Of a stretch of DNA of 10,404 bases, positions 1-6,033 are shown piece by piece. Below the pieces are notes generated by a model. It did not search any database, was not told where the DNA came from, and saw only the letters and a list, made by a program, of their open reading frames with translations. Position numbers and translations under genes: made by a program. The DNA comes from an uncultured Collinsella sp. (GTDB taxonomy: Bacteria; Actinomycetota; Coriobacteriia; Coriobacteriales; Coriobacteriaceae). Location: contig CAUFWM010000049.1 in assembly GCA_959596505.1 (NCBI GenBank), positions 1 to 10,404 of the forward strand. Direction: 5' to 3'. Numbering within the stretch: position 1 is the first letter of the stretch; each line of letters starts with the position of its first letter.

Positions 1-575
1 AGGACGCCGAGAGCATGAGCCATGCGGCGCTGGGCATCGAGGTCCTCTTTGGCGAAAACCCTGCAGACGCGCCCGCGACAACAAGTATCCGCGACTTTAT
101 CGACGATCCGGTAGAAGACGAGTTGATTCGCGCAAGCATTGCCTATCACAGCGATTTCCGTCTACCCGCGCAGCTCGACGAGCGCACGCGGCGCTTCTGC
201 GATATTGTGCGCGATGGCGACAAGGTCGACATTATGCGCACCATCGCCGACAGCACCGTCGACACCATCCTCAAAGTGGATGAGGACGTGTTTCTTGCCA
301 GCCACTTCTCGGCACCGACGCTGGCTGCCTTTGACGAGCACCGCTGCGTCACGCGCGATGAGCGCGATGAGCCCGCGGACTACTTGGTGGGGCTTATCTG
401 CTTTATGTTTGAGCTCGTCTATCCGGCAAGCCGCGCGCTGACGCGCAAGCAGGGCGATATCTACCGCCTGCTCGACGCACCTTTTGGTATCGTGCGGCCC
501 TTTACCGACCCCGCCACGCAAGCGACCTGGGAACGCCTAAAGAAAGAGATGCGAGCCTGGCTGGCCAGCGCCTAG
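1..575 (+). CDS. HD-domain phosphohydrolase, C-terminal part (5' end outside window)
   Basis: This is the C-terminal part of a predicted metal-dependent phosphohydrolase of the HD superfamily; about 190 residues are visible and the substrate is unknown. The frame is open to the left edge. The residues before the first in-window ATG (position 15) read DAES and run into MSHAALGIEVL, which fits the conserved H-x-A-x-x-G segment inside an HD domain. The ATG at 15 is therefore probably internal, and the HD dyad itself lies upstream. Further family marks are the IAYHSDFRLP histidine segment and RDGDKVDI, the conserved aspartate near the end of the domain. The tail FELVYPASRALTRKQGDIYR resembles the hydrophobic C-terminal part seen in YedJ-like HD proteins. 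The gene ends with a TAG that overlaps the stop of the convergent etfA gene. Family assignment is fairly safe; function beyond 'HD hydrolase' cannot be read. Confidence 0.75.
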   Translation, partial: DAESMSHAALGIEVLFGENPADAPATTSIRDFIDDPVEDELIRASIAYHSDFRLPAQLDERTRRFCDIVRDGDKVDIMRTIADSTVDTILKVDEDVFLASHFSAPTLAAFDEHRCVTRDERDEPADYLVGLICFMFELVYPASRALTRKQGDIYRLLDAPFGIVRPFTDPATQATWERLKKEMRAWLASA

Positions 576-1777
576 CGCTCGAGCTGGGCCAGAAGCTCCT
601 CGACAACTTCGACGGCGTCACCGACAACTTTGTACTGCGCAGCGCCGAAGATGGGGGCATCCGGGTCCTCGTTGACAGCGATGATGCACTCCGCGCCGCC
701 GATGCCGGCAAGATGCTGGATAGCGCCCGAAACGCCGATACTCACAAGGAGCTTGGGCGAAACCGACACGCCGGTCTGGCCAATCTGGTGGCGATACTCC
801 AACCAGCCTGCCTCCACAACGGGACGCGTGCAACCAAGCTCGGCACCCAAGGCATCGGCGAGTTTTCGCATCAGGGGCAGATTCTTCTTGGAGCCGATGC
901 CGCGGCCCACCACGACCAGGCGCTCGGCATCGGCAATTGATGCCTGCTGCCCCCACTCCTCGGCGGGAATCGAGATCTCGACACGGGCCTTAACATCATT
1001 CGCAAGCGATACCTGGGTAATCGTGCCAGAGCGGCTGTAGTCAAACTTGGGTGCCCCAAAGATGCCGGGGCGCACCGTTGCCATCTGCGGCCGATGATTG
1101 GGGCAGATAATGGTGGCCATCAAGTTGCCGCCAAACGCCGGGCGGGTCTGCTGCAGTAGACCCGTCTCCGTATCCATCGAAAGCACCGTACAGTCGGCCG
1201 TAAGGCCCGTCTGCAAGCGTACGGCCACACCGGGCGCCAGCTCACGACCAAAGGCGGTCGCGCCGTACAGAATGGCCTCGGGTCTGCGCTCGGCCACCAA
1301 ATCGCAGATGAGACGAGCATAGATCTCCGCATCATTTTGGCGCAGTCGCTCGTCGCGGCAGACCACGACCTCGTCGGCACCGGCGCAGACCAGATGTTCC
1401 AGGTCCTCAAGCGAGCCCTCGGGGCCCATGCCGGCCAATGCCACCAGACGGCAACCGCGAGCATCGGCAAGCTCGCGCCCCTTACCCATGAGCTCGTAGG
1501 CCACCGGAGCCACGACATCGTGATCGTCGGTCTGAACGAATACCCATATGTCTCGATACGCATCGAGGTCAACCGCGCCGGCGGCCTCGTCGCGCTCGAT
1601 CGAAATGGCATTGACGGGGCAGGCGTCGACGCACCCGCCGCACAAGATACAGCCGTCGGTCACATGGGCGCAGCGGTTGGGGCGCTCGCCCTCCATCACA
1701 ATGCCACCCGAGGCACAGGCGCGAACGCAGCGGCCACAGCCAACGCACGCCTCGCTATCGATTATCAGTCCGCTCAT
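572..1777 (-). CDS. etfA: Electron transfer flavoprotein alpha subunit with N-terminal 2[4Fe-4S] ferredoxin domain
   Basis: This 401-aa EtfA would be the FAD-carrying partner of the upstream EtfB and dehydrogenase. Residues 1-60 form a ferredoxin domain with two CxxCxxCxxxC motifs, at Cys 11/14/17/21 and Cys 43/46/49/53. The second is followed by Pro as usual; the first is followed by Ala. Residues from about 75 on are a standard EtfA. The C-terminal FAD-binding domain shows GRGIGS (291-296), TRP (317-319), HQIGQTG (330-336), SGAIQH (350-355) and VNEDPDAPIF (368-377). The extra ferredoxin domain is known from EtfA subunits of bifurcating or confurcating complexes such as LctC of Acetobacterium woodii, where it exchanges electrons with free ferredoxin. 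The ATG follows the etfB stop with no gap. GAGGGG at the end of etfB, 9 nt upstream, serves as ribosome binding site, so translational coupling is likely. Confidence 0.92.
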   Translation of the reverse strand: MSGLIIDSEACVGCGRCVRACASGGIVMEGERPNRCAHVTDGCILCGGCVDACPVNAISIERDEAAGAVDLDAYRDIWVFVQTDDHDVVAPVAYELMGKGRELADARGCRLVALAGMGPEGSLEDLEHLVCAGADEVVVCRDERLRQNDAEIYARLICDLVAERRPEAILYGATAFGRELAPGVAVRLQTGLTADCTVLSMDTETGLLQQTRPAFGGNLMATIICPNHRPQMATVRPGIFGAPKFDYSRSGTITQVSLANDVKARVEISIPAEEWGQQASIADAERLVVVGRGIGSKKNLPLMRKLADALGAELGCTRPVVEAGWLEYRHQIGQTGVSVSPKLLVSIGVSGAIQHLAGIGGAECIIAVNEDPDAPIFGAAQYKVVGDAVEVVEELLAQLER

Positions 1778-2593
1778 CTATGCCATCCCCTCGATAATCT
1801 TGGCAATCTTTGCCGCCTGCTCGACCGGCGTGCCCTCGATGGCCTCGCACGTTTGGTCGCGGTCGGGCACAAATGAGCGCACGACCTGCGTCGGCGATCC
1901 GGTAAGGCCGCAACGCGAAGGGTCAGCATGTACATCGGCAGCACAGACCACCCGCACATCCGCATCTTCGGCCGCGCGAATGCCGGCGATGCTCGGCATG
2001 CGCAGCTGGCCGATCTCCTTGGCGGTCGTCATCGCGCACGGCATCTCCAGATAGACCGTCTCCTCGCCGGCATCGCAACCGTGAACGAGCGAAAGCGCAC
2101 CGCACGTCGTAAAACCTGCGCTCTGCACGCAGCTCACATCGGTCACGCAGGGAATCTCGAAGGCGCCGGCCAGCTCGGGGCCAATCTGGGCGGTATCGCC
2201 ATCTACCGCCATCTTGCCGCAGATGAGCAGGTCGAAGTCCTCGTCGAGCGCCTCGATACCGCATTTGAGGGCATAGGTGGTCGCCAACGTGTCCGCGCCC
2301 GCAAAGGCGCGATCGGTCAGCAGCAGCGCATCATCGGCGCCGCGGGCAATGCAGTCGCGCAGCAGCGATTCGGTTGCAGGGATACCCATCGACACCACCG
2401 TCACGCGCACATCCATGCCAAAGCCGATAAAGTCGTCCTTGAGCGCCAGCGCGCATTCGAGGGCACTTGCATCGAAGGGATTAATGACCGCCTGCTTGCC
2501 ATCACGCACGATGGTATTGGTTTTGGGGTCCATCTTGACCTCGGTGCTTCCCGGTACCGCCTTGACGCACACCACCATATGGAAATCGCTCAT
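1778..2593 (-). CDS. etfB: Electron transfer flavoprotein beta subunit
   Basis: EtfB of 271 aa from the preferred ATG at 2593. Characteristic segments are VVCVKAVPGS near the N terminus, GADTLATTYAL (99-109), CGKMAVDGDTAQIGPELA (125-142) and LRMPSIAGIRAA towards the C terminus. The DGDTAQ segment belongs to the nucleotide-binding region. In bifurcating Etfs, EtfB carries the flavin that reacts with NAD(H). Here it should form the EtfAB heterodimer with the downstream EtfA and pass electrons between NAD, ferredoxin and the FAD dehydrogenase encoded just upstream. An in-frame GTG at 2599 overlaps the stop of that gene (GTGA) and would add two residues. AAAGGGGG sits 9 nt from the ATG but only 3 nt from the GTG, so the ATG is the better start. 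Etf identity is secure; the confurcating role is inferred from the gene set. Confidence 0.92.
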   Translation of the reverse strand: MSDFHMVVCVKAVPGSTEVKMDPKTNTIVRDGKQAVINPFDASALECALALKDDFIGFGMDVRVTVVSMGIPATESLLRDCIARGADDALLLTDRAFAGADTLATTYALKCGIEALDEDFDLLICGKMAVDGDTAQIGPELAGAFEIPCVTDVSCVQSAGFTTCGALSLVHGCDAGEETVYLEMPCAMTTAKEIGQLRMPSIAGIRAAEDADVRVVCAADVHADPSRCGLTGSPTQVVRSFVPDRDQTCEAIEGTPVEQAAKIAKIIEGMA

Positions 2594-2595
2594 CT

Positions 2596-4197
2596 TCACG
2601 CGCCCCCTTTCTGGACGAGTTCATCCAAGAGCTTCTCCGAAAATAGGTTGCCACGACCCAGCTGCCCGGCAGGATCGAGCTGCAGCTTGAGTCGAGCCGA
2701 TTCGACCATGGCCTCGTGGCCGTACATCGTCTCCAAAAAGCCCGCTTTGATCTTGCCGACGCCGTGCTCGGCAGAGACGGCGCCGCCCATAGCCGTTACC
2801 TCCGCAGCCCACCGGGCAAACAGCTCACCACCGCGACGGTAGTCCTGCGCATCGCGCGGCAGGATATTCACATGCAGATGGTTGTTGCCGATATGTCCCC
2901 AGGCGGCAGACTCAAGCCCGCTTTCGGCCAGCGTGCGGCGATAGAAGGCAACGACATCGGCCAGGCGCGCGTTGGGTACCGACATATCCGACCCCAGTTT
3001 GGTAATGGTGGGGTCGGTGCGGCGACGCTCATCGATGAGCATGTTGACACTCTCGGGGACGGCGTGGCGGAAGAACCGCTGGCATTCGCGATCGACCTCG
3101 GTGCGCGCAACCCAGGTCGCGTCATCGCGGCCGCCCGCAAGCTCCAAAACCCATCCCAGGTGGTACAGCTCCTCAGTCGCTTGAGCCTCGTCGTCGCAGT
3201 CGAGTTCCACGTAAATACAGACCTTTGCCTCATCGTCGAGTGCCGGCAGCGAGGCAAACGCGGTCGACTGCTCGCGCTGGCGGCGAAGGATATCCAAGGC
3301 GCCGGCATCGAAATACTCAATAGCGGCGGCATGGGACAGCACGGGGCGCACGGAATCGGTAAAGGACACTGCCTTGTCCTCGCTGTCGAAAAAGCAGCTC
3401 ACGCCCCATACGACCGAAGGTGCCGCCTGCAGGGCGATCTCGAGCTCGGTAATGACCCCGAGTGTGCCGCATGCACCGATAAAAAGATCGATGGCGTCCA
3501 TGTCGTCCGAAACGAAATAACCCGACGCGTTTTTGGTCTTGGGCATGGTATAGCCGGGAAGATCCAGCTCAAGCGCGCGGCCCCCTGCCGTCACGAGCGA
3601 CAAGTGGCGTGCGTCAGCGTGTGCCCGACCTCGATGAAGCTCGAGCAGGTCGCCGTCCGGCAGTGCCACGTGAAGCCCCGTAACGTGCGGGCGCATGGGG
3701 CCATAGGCATAGCTGCGGGCACCGGAGGCATTGCACGCCGCCATGCCACCCAGGCAGGCAGATGCCTCGGTGGGATCGGTGGGAAAGAACTGCTCGGGAG
3801 CTGTCTGGAACTCCTCATAGGCCTCAAGCGATGCCTGATCCCAGCCAGCGGTCGGCAATGCCTTCTTGCCCAGCTGCTTGCGTAACTCAGAAAGCACGAC
3901 GCCCGGCTCCACGCGCAGCAGAAAACGGCCTTGCTCGTCGCGGCGAAGACCCAGGTAGCGATTCATACGAGAAGTGTTGAGGATGTGGCCGCCGTGGGGC
4001 ACGGCACCGGCAGCCAGACCGGTCCGAGCACCCTGGACCGTTATCGGAACATGCTCGGCATGGAGCTTTCGCAGAATGGCGCGGACTTCGTCCTCCGTTG
4101 TCGGAAACGAGATACTCGACGCCTCGCCCGATGTGCGAGATTCATCGCGACCATATTCTTCGAACTCGTCGCTGAAGGGTTTGATGGCTGCAGACAC
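2596..4197 (-). CDS. FAD-linked 2-hydroxyacid (probably D-lactate) dehydrogenase, GlcD/LctD type
   Basis: This is a 533-aa flavoprotein of the GlcD/VAO superfamily. The N-terminal PCMH-type FAD domain shows PITVQGARTGLAAGAVP (51-67) and FFPTDPTE followed by LGGMAACNASGARSYAYG (137-166). The C-terminal FAD-oxidase domain has WGHIGNNHLHVN (433-444) and SAEHGVGK (475-482), whose His and Glu residues supply the metal and substrate site in this family. There is no signal peptide or membrane segment, so it should be cytoplasmic. Directly followed by EtfB and a ferredoxin-domain EtfA, it best fits LctD: (D)-lactate oxidised to pyruvate, with electrons passed to EtfAB. Glycolate, 2-hydroxyglutarate or another 2-hydroxyacid cannot be excluded by sequence reading. 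The start is GTG with AAAGGGGGAG 5 nt upstream. As first gene of the operon it is preceded by the divergent control region; no lactate permease or racemase gene is in the window. Confidence 0.85.
   Translation of the reverse strand: MSAAIKPFSDEFEEYGRDESRTSGEASSISFPTTEDEVRAILRKLHAEHVPITVQGARTGLAAGAVPHGGHILNTSRMNRYLGLRRDEQGRFLLRVEPGVVLSELRKQLGKKALPTAGWDQASLEAYEEFQTAPEQFFPTDPTEASACLGGMAACNASGARSYAYGPMRPHVTGLHVALPDGDLLELHRGRAHADARHLSLVTAGGRALELDLPGYTMPKTKNASGYFVSDDMDAIDLFIGACGTLGVITELEIALQAAPSVVWGVSCFFDSEDKAVSFTDSVRPVLSHAAAIEYFDAGALDILRRQREQSTAFASLPALDDEAKVCIYVELDCDDEAQATEELYHLGWVLELAGGRDDATWVARTEVDRECQRFFRHAVPESVNMLIDERRRTDPTITKLGSDMSVPNARLADVVAFYRRTLAESGLESAAWGHIGNNHLHVNILPRDAQDYRRGGELFARWAAEVTAMGGAVSAEHGVGKIKAGFLETMYGHEAMVESARLKLQLDPAGQLGRGNLFSEKLLDELVQKGGA
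2603..2610 (-). promoter_or_regulatory. Ribosome binding site that decides the etfB start
   Basis: On the - strand AAAGGGGG lies inside the last codons of the dehydrogenase gene, 9 nt before the ATG at 2593 and only 3 nt before the in-frame GTG at 2599. Normal Shine-Dalgarno spacing favours the ATG. The position inside the preceding gene supports translational coupling. Confidence 0.6.
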
Positions 4198-4208
4198 GCA
4201 AACTCCCC

Positions 4209-4224
4209 CTTTAGTTAACTACAG
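4209..4224. promoter_or_regulatory. Palindrome in the leader of the dehydrogenase/etf operon, possible operator
   Basis: The core TAGTTAACTA at 4212-4221 is a perfect 10-bp palindrome. With the flanking bases it extends to 16 bp with one mismatched pair. It abuts the Shine-Dalgarno sequence (4203-4212) of the dehydrogenase gene. Its place just upstream of the first gene would suit a repressor site. No regulator is encoded nearby, so the binding protein is unknown. Confidence 0.35.
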
Positions 4225-4381
4225 TATTTGCAGGGAGATGTTACCGCATCGTTTCGTCGACGTGACTGAGACCGTCTCCATAATTGGCGAATTTTACGTT
4301 TGTGCAATTCGGCAAGCGGCGGCGTTTTCTCGGCAGGCGCTCTATTTAACGCGCTCCTTCCCATCACTGCCATGCATGCAA

Positions 4382-4410
4382 TTGGCGCTCGAAAAAACTT
4401 GAGATATTTT
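4382..4410 (+). promoter_or_regulatory. Candidate rightward promoter for the 4543 gene
   Basis: TTGGCG at 4382-4387 and TATTTT at 4405-4410 are separated by 17 bp, with an A-run in the spacer. This gives 3 of 6 and 4 of 6 consensus matches for a housekeeping sigma factor. A weaker alternative nearer the gene is an extended -10 form, TGATACGGT at 4479-4487. Either would give a leader upstream of the ATG at 4543; sequence alone does not choose between them. Confidence 0.3.
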
Positions 4411-4442
4411 TTAGCATCTCTCACCTGCGGCGATGTAAACCC

Positions 4443-4471
4443 GTCAAGCATTTGGTCAGAAATTGGTCAAG
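4443..4471 (+). repeat. Phased short direct repeats (GTCA type)
   Basis: GTCAAG (4443), GTCAGA (4455) and GTCAAG (4466) recur at 12- and 11-bp steps. The second and third copies are part of an exact 7-bp repeat TTGGTCA (4452-4458 and 4463-4469). One-helical-turn spacing upstream of a gene suits a protein binding site. The half-site resembles those of GntR/FadR-type regulators, but the copies are direct rather than inverted, so this is only suggestive. Confidence 0.3.
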
Positions 4472-4542
4472 TTGCGGCTGATACGGTCGGCATCGACAGC
4501 CAGAGCCAATAGAAGGTTTGGCCCAAAAGCAGGGAGGTTCCC

Positions 4543-4839
4543 ATGGCATATTACTGGCCCCAGTATGGCGTCGCCATCGAAGTTGACGATGACCCATATC
4601 TTCTGCCCTTCGACGAGGAGGCGTTTCCCGATGCGGTCGTCTATCACGTCACCACCGACGTGATCTGCGATCCCGAATCGTTTTCGGCACTCGCCCACCA
4701 TATCGCCCACATCCACGACATCAAACTCGACCCAAACTTCGACGAGCTCATCTACTCGCGACGTCTCATGCTCCACATGCTCTTTGGCGCCGATCCGTCC
4801 ACGTTCGCGCGCGTCTATACCACTAAGGATGCCGCATGA
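4543..4839 (+). CDS. Small conserved-looking protein of unknown function (98 aa)
   Basis: I do not recognise this gene with confidence. It has a strong ribosome binding site (AGGGAGG, 5 nt before the ATG) and overlaps the next gene by ATGA, so it is a real translated unit. The acidic protein has no signal peptide or membrane segment. Its opening, YYWPQYGVAIEVDDDP, looks like the YWP..LAIE strand of DUF559/Vsr-like nuclease domains. VVYHVTTDVICDPESFSALA (38-57, roughly) looks like the last strand and helix of such domains. The catalytic set is not complete and the usual N-terminal part is absent. It may be a small derived or decayed member of that group used for binding rather than cutting. 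That reading is inference. It is the first gene of the rightward run towards the secreted proteins. Confidence 0.7.
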   Translation: MAYYWPQYGVAIEVDDDPYLLPFDEEAFPDAVVYHVTTDVICDPESFSALAHHIAHIHDIKLDPNFDELIYSRRLMLHMLFGADPSTFARVYTTKDAA

Positions 4840-5345
4840 ACGCACGGAAGCGGTCGAGCCCCCTGGGGTCAAAACATCGAAAAAGGCTCGGCATCGTCTG
4901 CTTGGCCATCGCCTGCGCCCTTATCGCCGTCGGCCTTTACGCCTGGCAGTCAAAGCCTGTCGCCGAGACGGGCGCCTCGGTCACAGCGGCAGAGGGTAAG
5001 TCGCGCCAAGAAATCCAGGACGAGCTCGATGCCATCGTCCGCGACAACATGATGACAATCTCGGTCGCACCGGTCGCCCAGCTACAAAAAGGCGGTAAGC
5101 TGCGCGTCAACGTACAAAACGTCCAGGATAACAAGTTTCCCCAGCGTTTCCGCGTGATCCAAAACGACGAGACCGTCTATGAATCGGGCGTGGTCGAGAC
5201 CGGCAAGACCGTTGAGACCTGCCCTGCAGGCGACATCAAAGAAGGTGAGGCGTATATCGAGATTCAAGCGCTCGACGCCAAGACCTACGACGCCCATGGC
5301 AATCCCACGCGCATCAAGGTGCGGGTTGCGCAGGCCGAAGACTAG
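4836..5345 (+). CDS. Signal-anchored exported protein with small extracellular domain (169 aa)
   Basis: Unknown function. A basic N terminus (residues 1-17, rich in Arg and Lys) is followed by one hydrophobic segment, GIVCLAIACALIAVGLYAW (about 19-37). The rest is hydrophilic, so the protein should be anchored with its C-terminal domain of about 130 residues outside. After a likely helical stretch (EGKSRQEIQDELDAIVRDN, about 53-71) the domain looks beta-rich and ends without a sortase motif. Pieces such as KLRVNVQNVQDNKFPQRFRV and ESGVVETGKTVE read like an Ig-type fold that displays or binds a partner. Its start overlaps the previous stop (ATGA) and has AAGGA 6 nt upstream, indicating translational coupling to the 98-aa gene. 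The following gene starts 88 bp later and encodes a secreted protein, so this protein may be the membrane partner of the downstream exported set. Confidence 0.75.
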   Translation: MNARKRSSPLGSKHRKRLGIVCLAIACALIAVGLYAWQSKPVAETGASVTAAEGKSRQEIQDELDAIVRDNMMTISVAPVAQLQKGGKLRVNVQNVQDNKFPQRFRVIQNDETVYESGVVETGKTVETCPAGDIKEGEAYIEIQALDAKTYDAHGNPTRIKVRVAQAED

Positions 5346-5355
5346 ATCTGCCGCC

Positions 5356-5364
5356 TGTTATGAA
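5356..5364 (+). promoter_or_regulatory. Candidate extended -10 promoter for the secreted-protein genes
   Basis: TGTTATGAA at 5356-5364 has the TGn extension and a TATGAA -10. No good -35 box is visible. It resembles the extended -10 elements at 7808-7816 and 8606-8614. Transcription would begin near 5371 and give a leader of roughly 60 nt containing the hairpin at 5396-5414. Confidence 0.35.
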
Positions 5365-5395
5365 AATGCGCACCCGTGCCGTTTTCGTCTAACCC

Positions 5396-5414
5396 TCACG
5401 GAAACGTTCCGTGA
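5396..5414 (+). promoter_or_regulatory. Perfect 8-bp inverted repeat in the leader of the 5434 gene
   Basis: TCACGGAA (5396-5403) and TTCCGTGA (5407-5414) are exact inverted repeats around ACG. The repeat ends 7 nt before the ribosome binding site AAAGGA (5422-5427). No T-run follows on either strand, so it does not look like an intrinsic terminator. It could be an operator, or an RNA hairpin that affects mRNA stability or translation of the secreted protein. Confidence 0.45.
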
Positions 5415-5433
5415 CGAATAGAAAGGAACGATT

Positions 5434-6033
5434 ATGGACATCACCAGGAACTTGAGCGGGACCAGGGCGCTCGTCGTGGGCGCAGGGCTGGCGCTCGCAC
5501 TCGCAATGAGCGCCGCGCCGACCACCGCTCTGGCGGAGGGACGCGTTGGAACCACCGACGTGACCATCAGGACCGAAATCGACAACATCGCGTTTAAGAC
5601 TCCGACCGTCATTCCGTTTGTCGCCAAGGCCGATGGCACGCTTCAGGGCCCTTCCGAGAACACAACCACTATCGACAATCTTTCGGCCTATGGCATCCAC
5701 GTTACCAACATGAAAATCGGCGCCAAGAACTCCTGGAGCATCGTCGCTGACGCCAAGACGGGAACCGCCCAGAACTCCATCGATTTTAAGGTCGGCCCCG
5801 ACAAGGCACTCCAAGACGCTCATGCCGCGACGCAGGAAGCAGGCCTCGACCTTTCCAAAAATGCATCCTTCGACATGGGCTACCAGGGCATCGCCAATGG
5901 TACGGACAGGATTAAGCTCAAGACGAGTGGCAATGTCGCCCGCGTCACGCGAGACATCTTCCATGTGACCGGCACGGGCGACCAGGTCGCGAGCATTACG
6001 TGGACGGTCGAGCCCGGTGCGCACACGGCCTAA
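5434..6033 (+). CDS. Secreted beta-type surface protein, WxL-like features (199 aa)
   Basis: The protein begins with a classical signal peptide: charged N terminus, hydrophobic core around VVGAGLALALAMSAAP, cleavage probably after TTALA (residue 34). The mature part of about 165 residues has no transmembrane segment or sortase motif. It reads as beta strands: DVTIRTEIDNIAFKTPTVIP, IDNLSAYGIHVTNMKIG, and a C-terminal strand ending ITWTVEPG. Trp101 (NSWSIVAD) and Trp190 (ASITWTVEPG) sit where WxL domains carry their two W-x-L motifs, one mid-domain and one at the very end. Here the third residue is Ile or Val instead of Leu. WxL domains bind peptidoglycan non-covalently. I infer a similar wall-associated role, but this could equally be an unrelated Ig-like family. 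RBS AAAGGA is 6 nt from the ATG. The next gene starts inside this one. Confidence 0.75.
   Translation: MDITRNLSGTRALVVGAGLALALAMSAAPTTALAEGRVGTTDVTIRTEIDNIAFKTPTVIPFVAKADGTLQGPSENTTTIDNLSAYGIHVTNMKIGAKNSWSIVADAKTGTAQNSIDFKVGPDKALQDAHAATQEAGLDLSKNASFDMGYQGIANGTDRIKLKTSGNVARVTRDIFHVTGTGDQVASITWTVEPGAHTA

Larger units (their letters stand above)
4198..4542. other. Divergent intergenic control region, 345 bp
   Basis: No gene is supported here. Reading frames that cross it are short and lack a ribosome binding site. It separates the leftward dehydrogenase/etf operon from the rightward surface-protein genes, so it should hold promoters for both. Base composition is clearly more AT-rich than the flanking genes, with A and T runs around 4392-4412. 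It contains perfect palindromes (4212-4221, 4255-4262), an interrupted one with a 1-nt centre (4268-4278), the hexamer AATTGG three times (4282, 4380, 4461) and a GTCA-type direct repeat (4443-4471). For the leftward operon only a weak promoter match is visible: TTGCAC (- strand, 4307-4302), 16 nt, then AATTAT (4285-4280). Confidence 0.6.

Noticed and set aside
1928..2842. Open frame of 304 codons on the + strand across etfB
   Set aside because: The opposite strand encodes a clear EtfB and the dehydrogenase C terminus. The + strand translation has no family features and spans the junction of two real genes.
2716..3885. Long open frame of 389 codons on the + strand opposite the dehydrogenase gene
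   Set aside because: It lies antisense to a gene with clear FAD-domain motifs. Its translation has no recognisable domain, and such frames arise readily opposite high-GC genes.
4391..4420. A-run and T-run with a GAGAT/ATCTC inverted repeat, considered as a terminator
   Set aside because: The stem is only 5 bp with a 10-nt loop, there is no GC-rich stem before a T-run, and no gene ends nearby. It fits better as promoter-region AT richness.
5361..5386. A-run, GCAC/GTGC and T-run considered as a bidirectional terminator
   Set aside because: The GC pairing leaves only a 2-nt loop or has mismatches on extension, so a stable hairpin is not supported.
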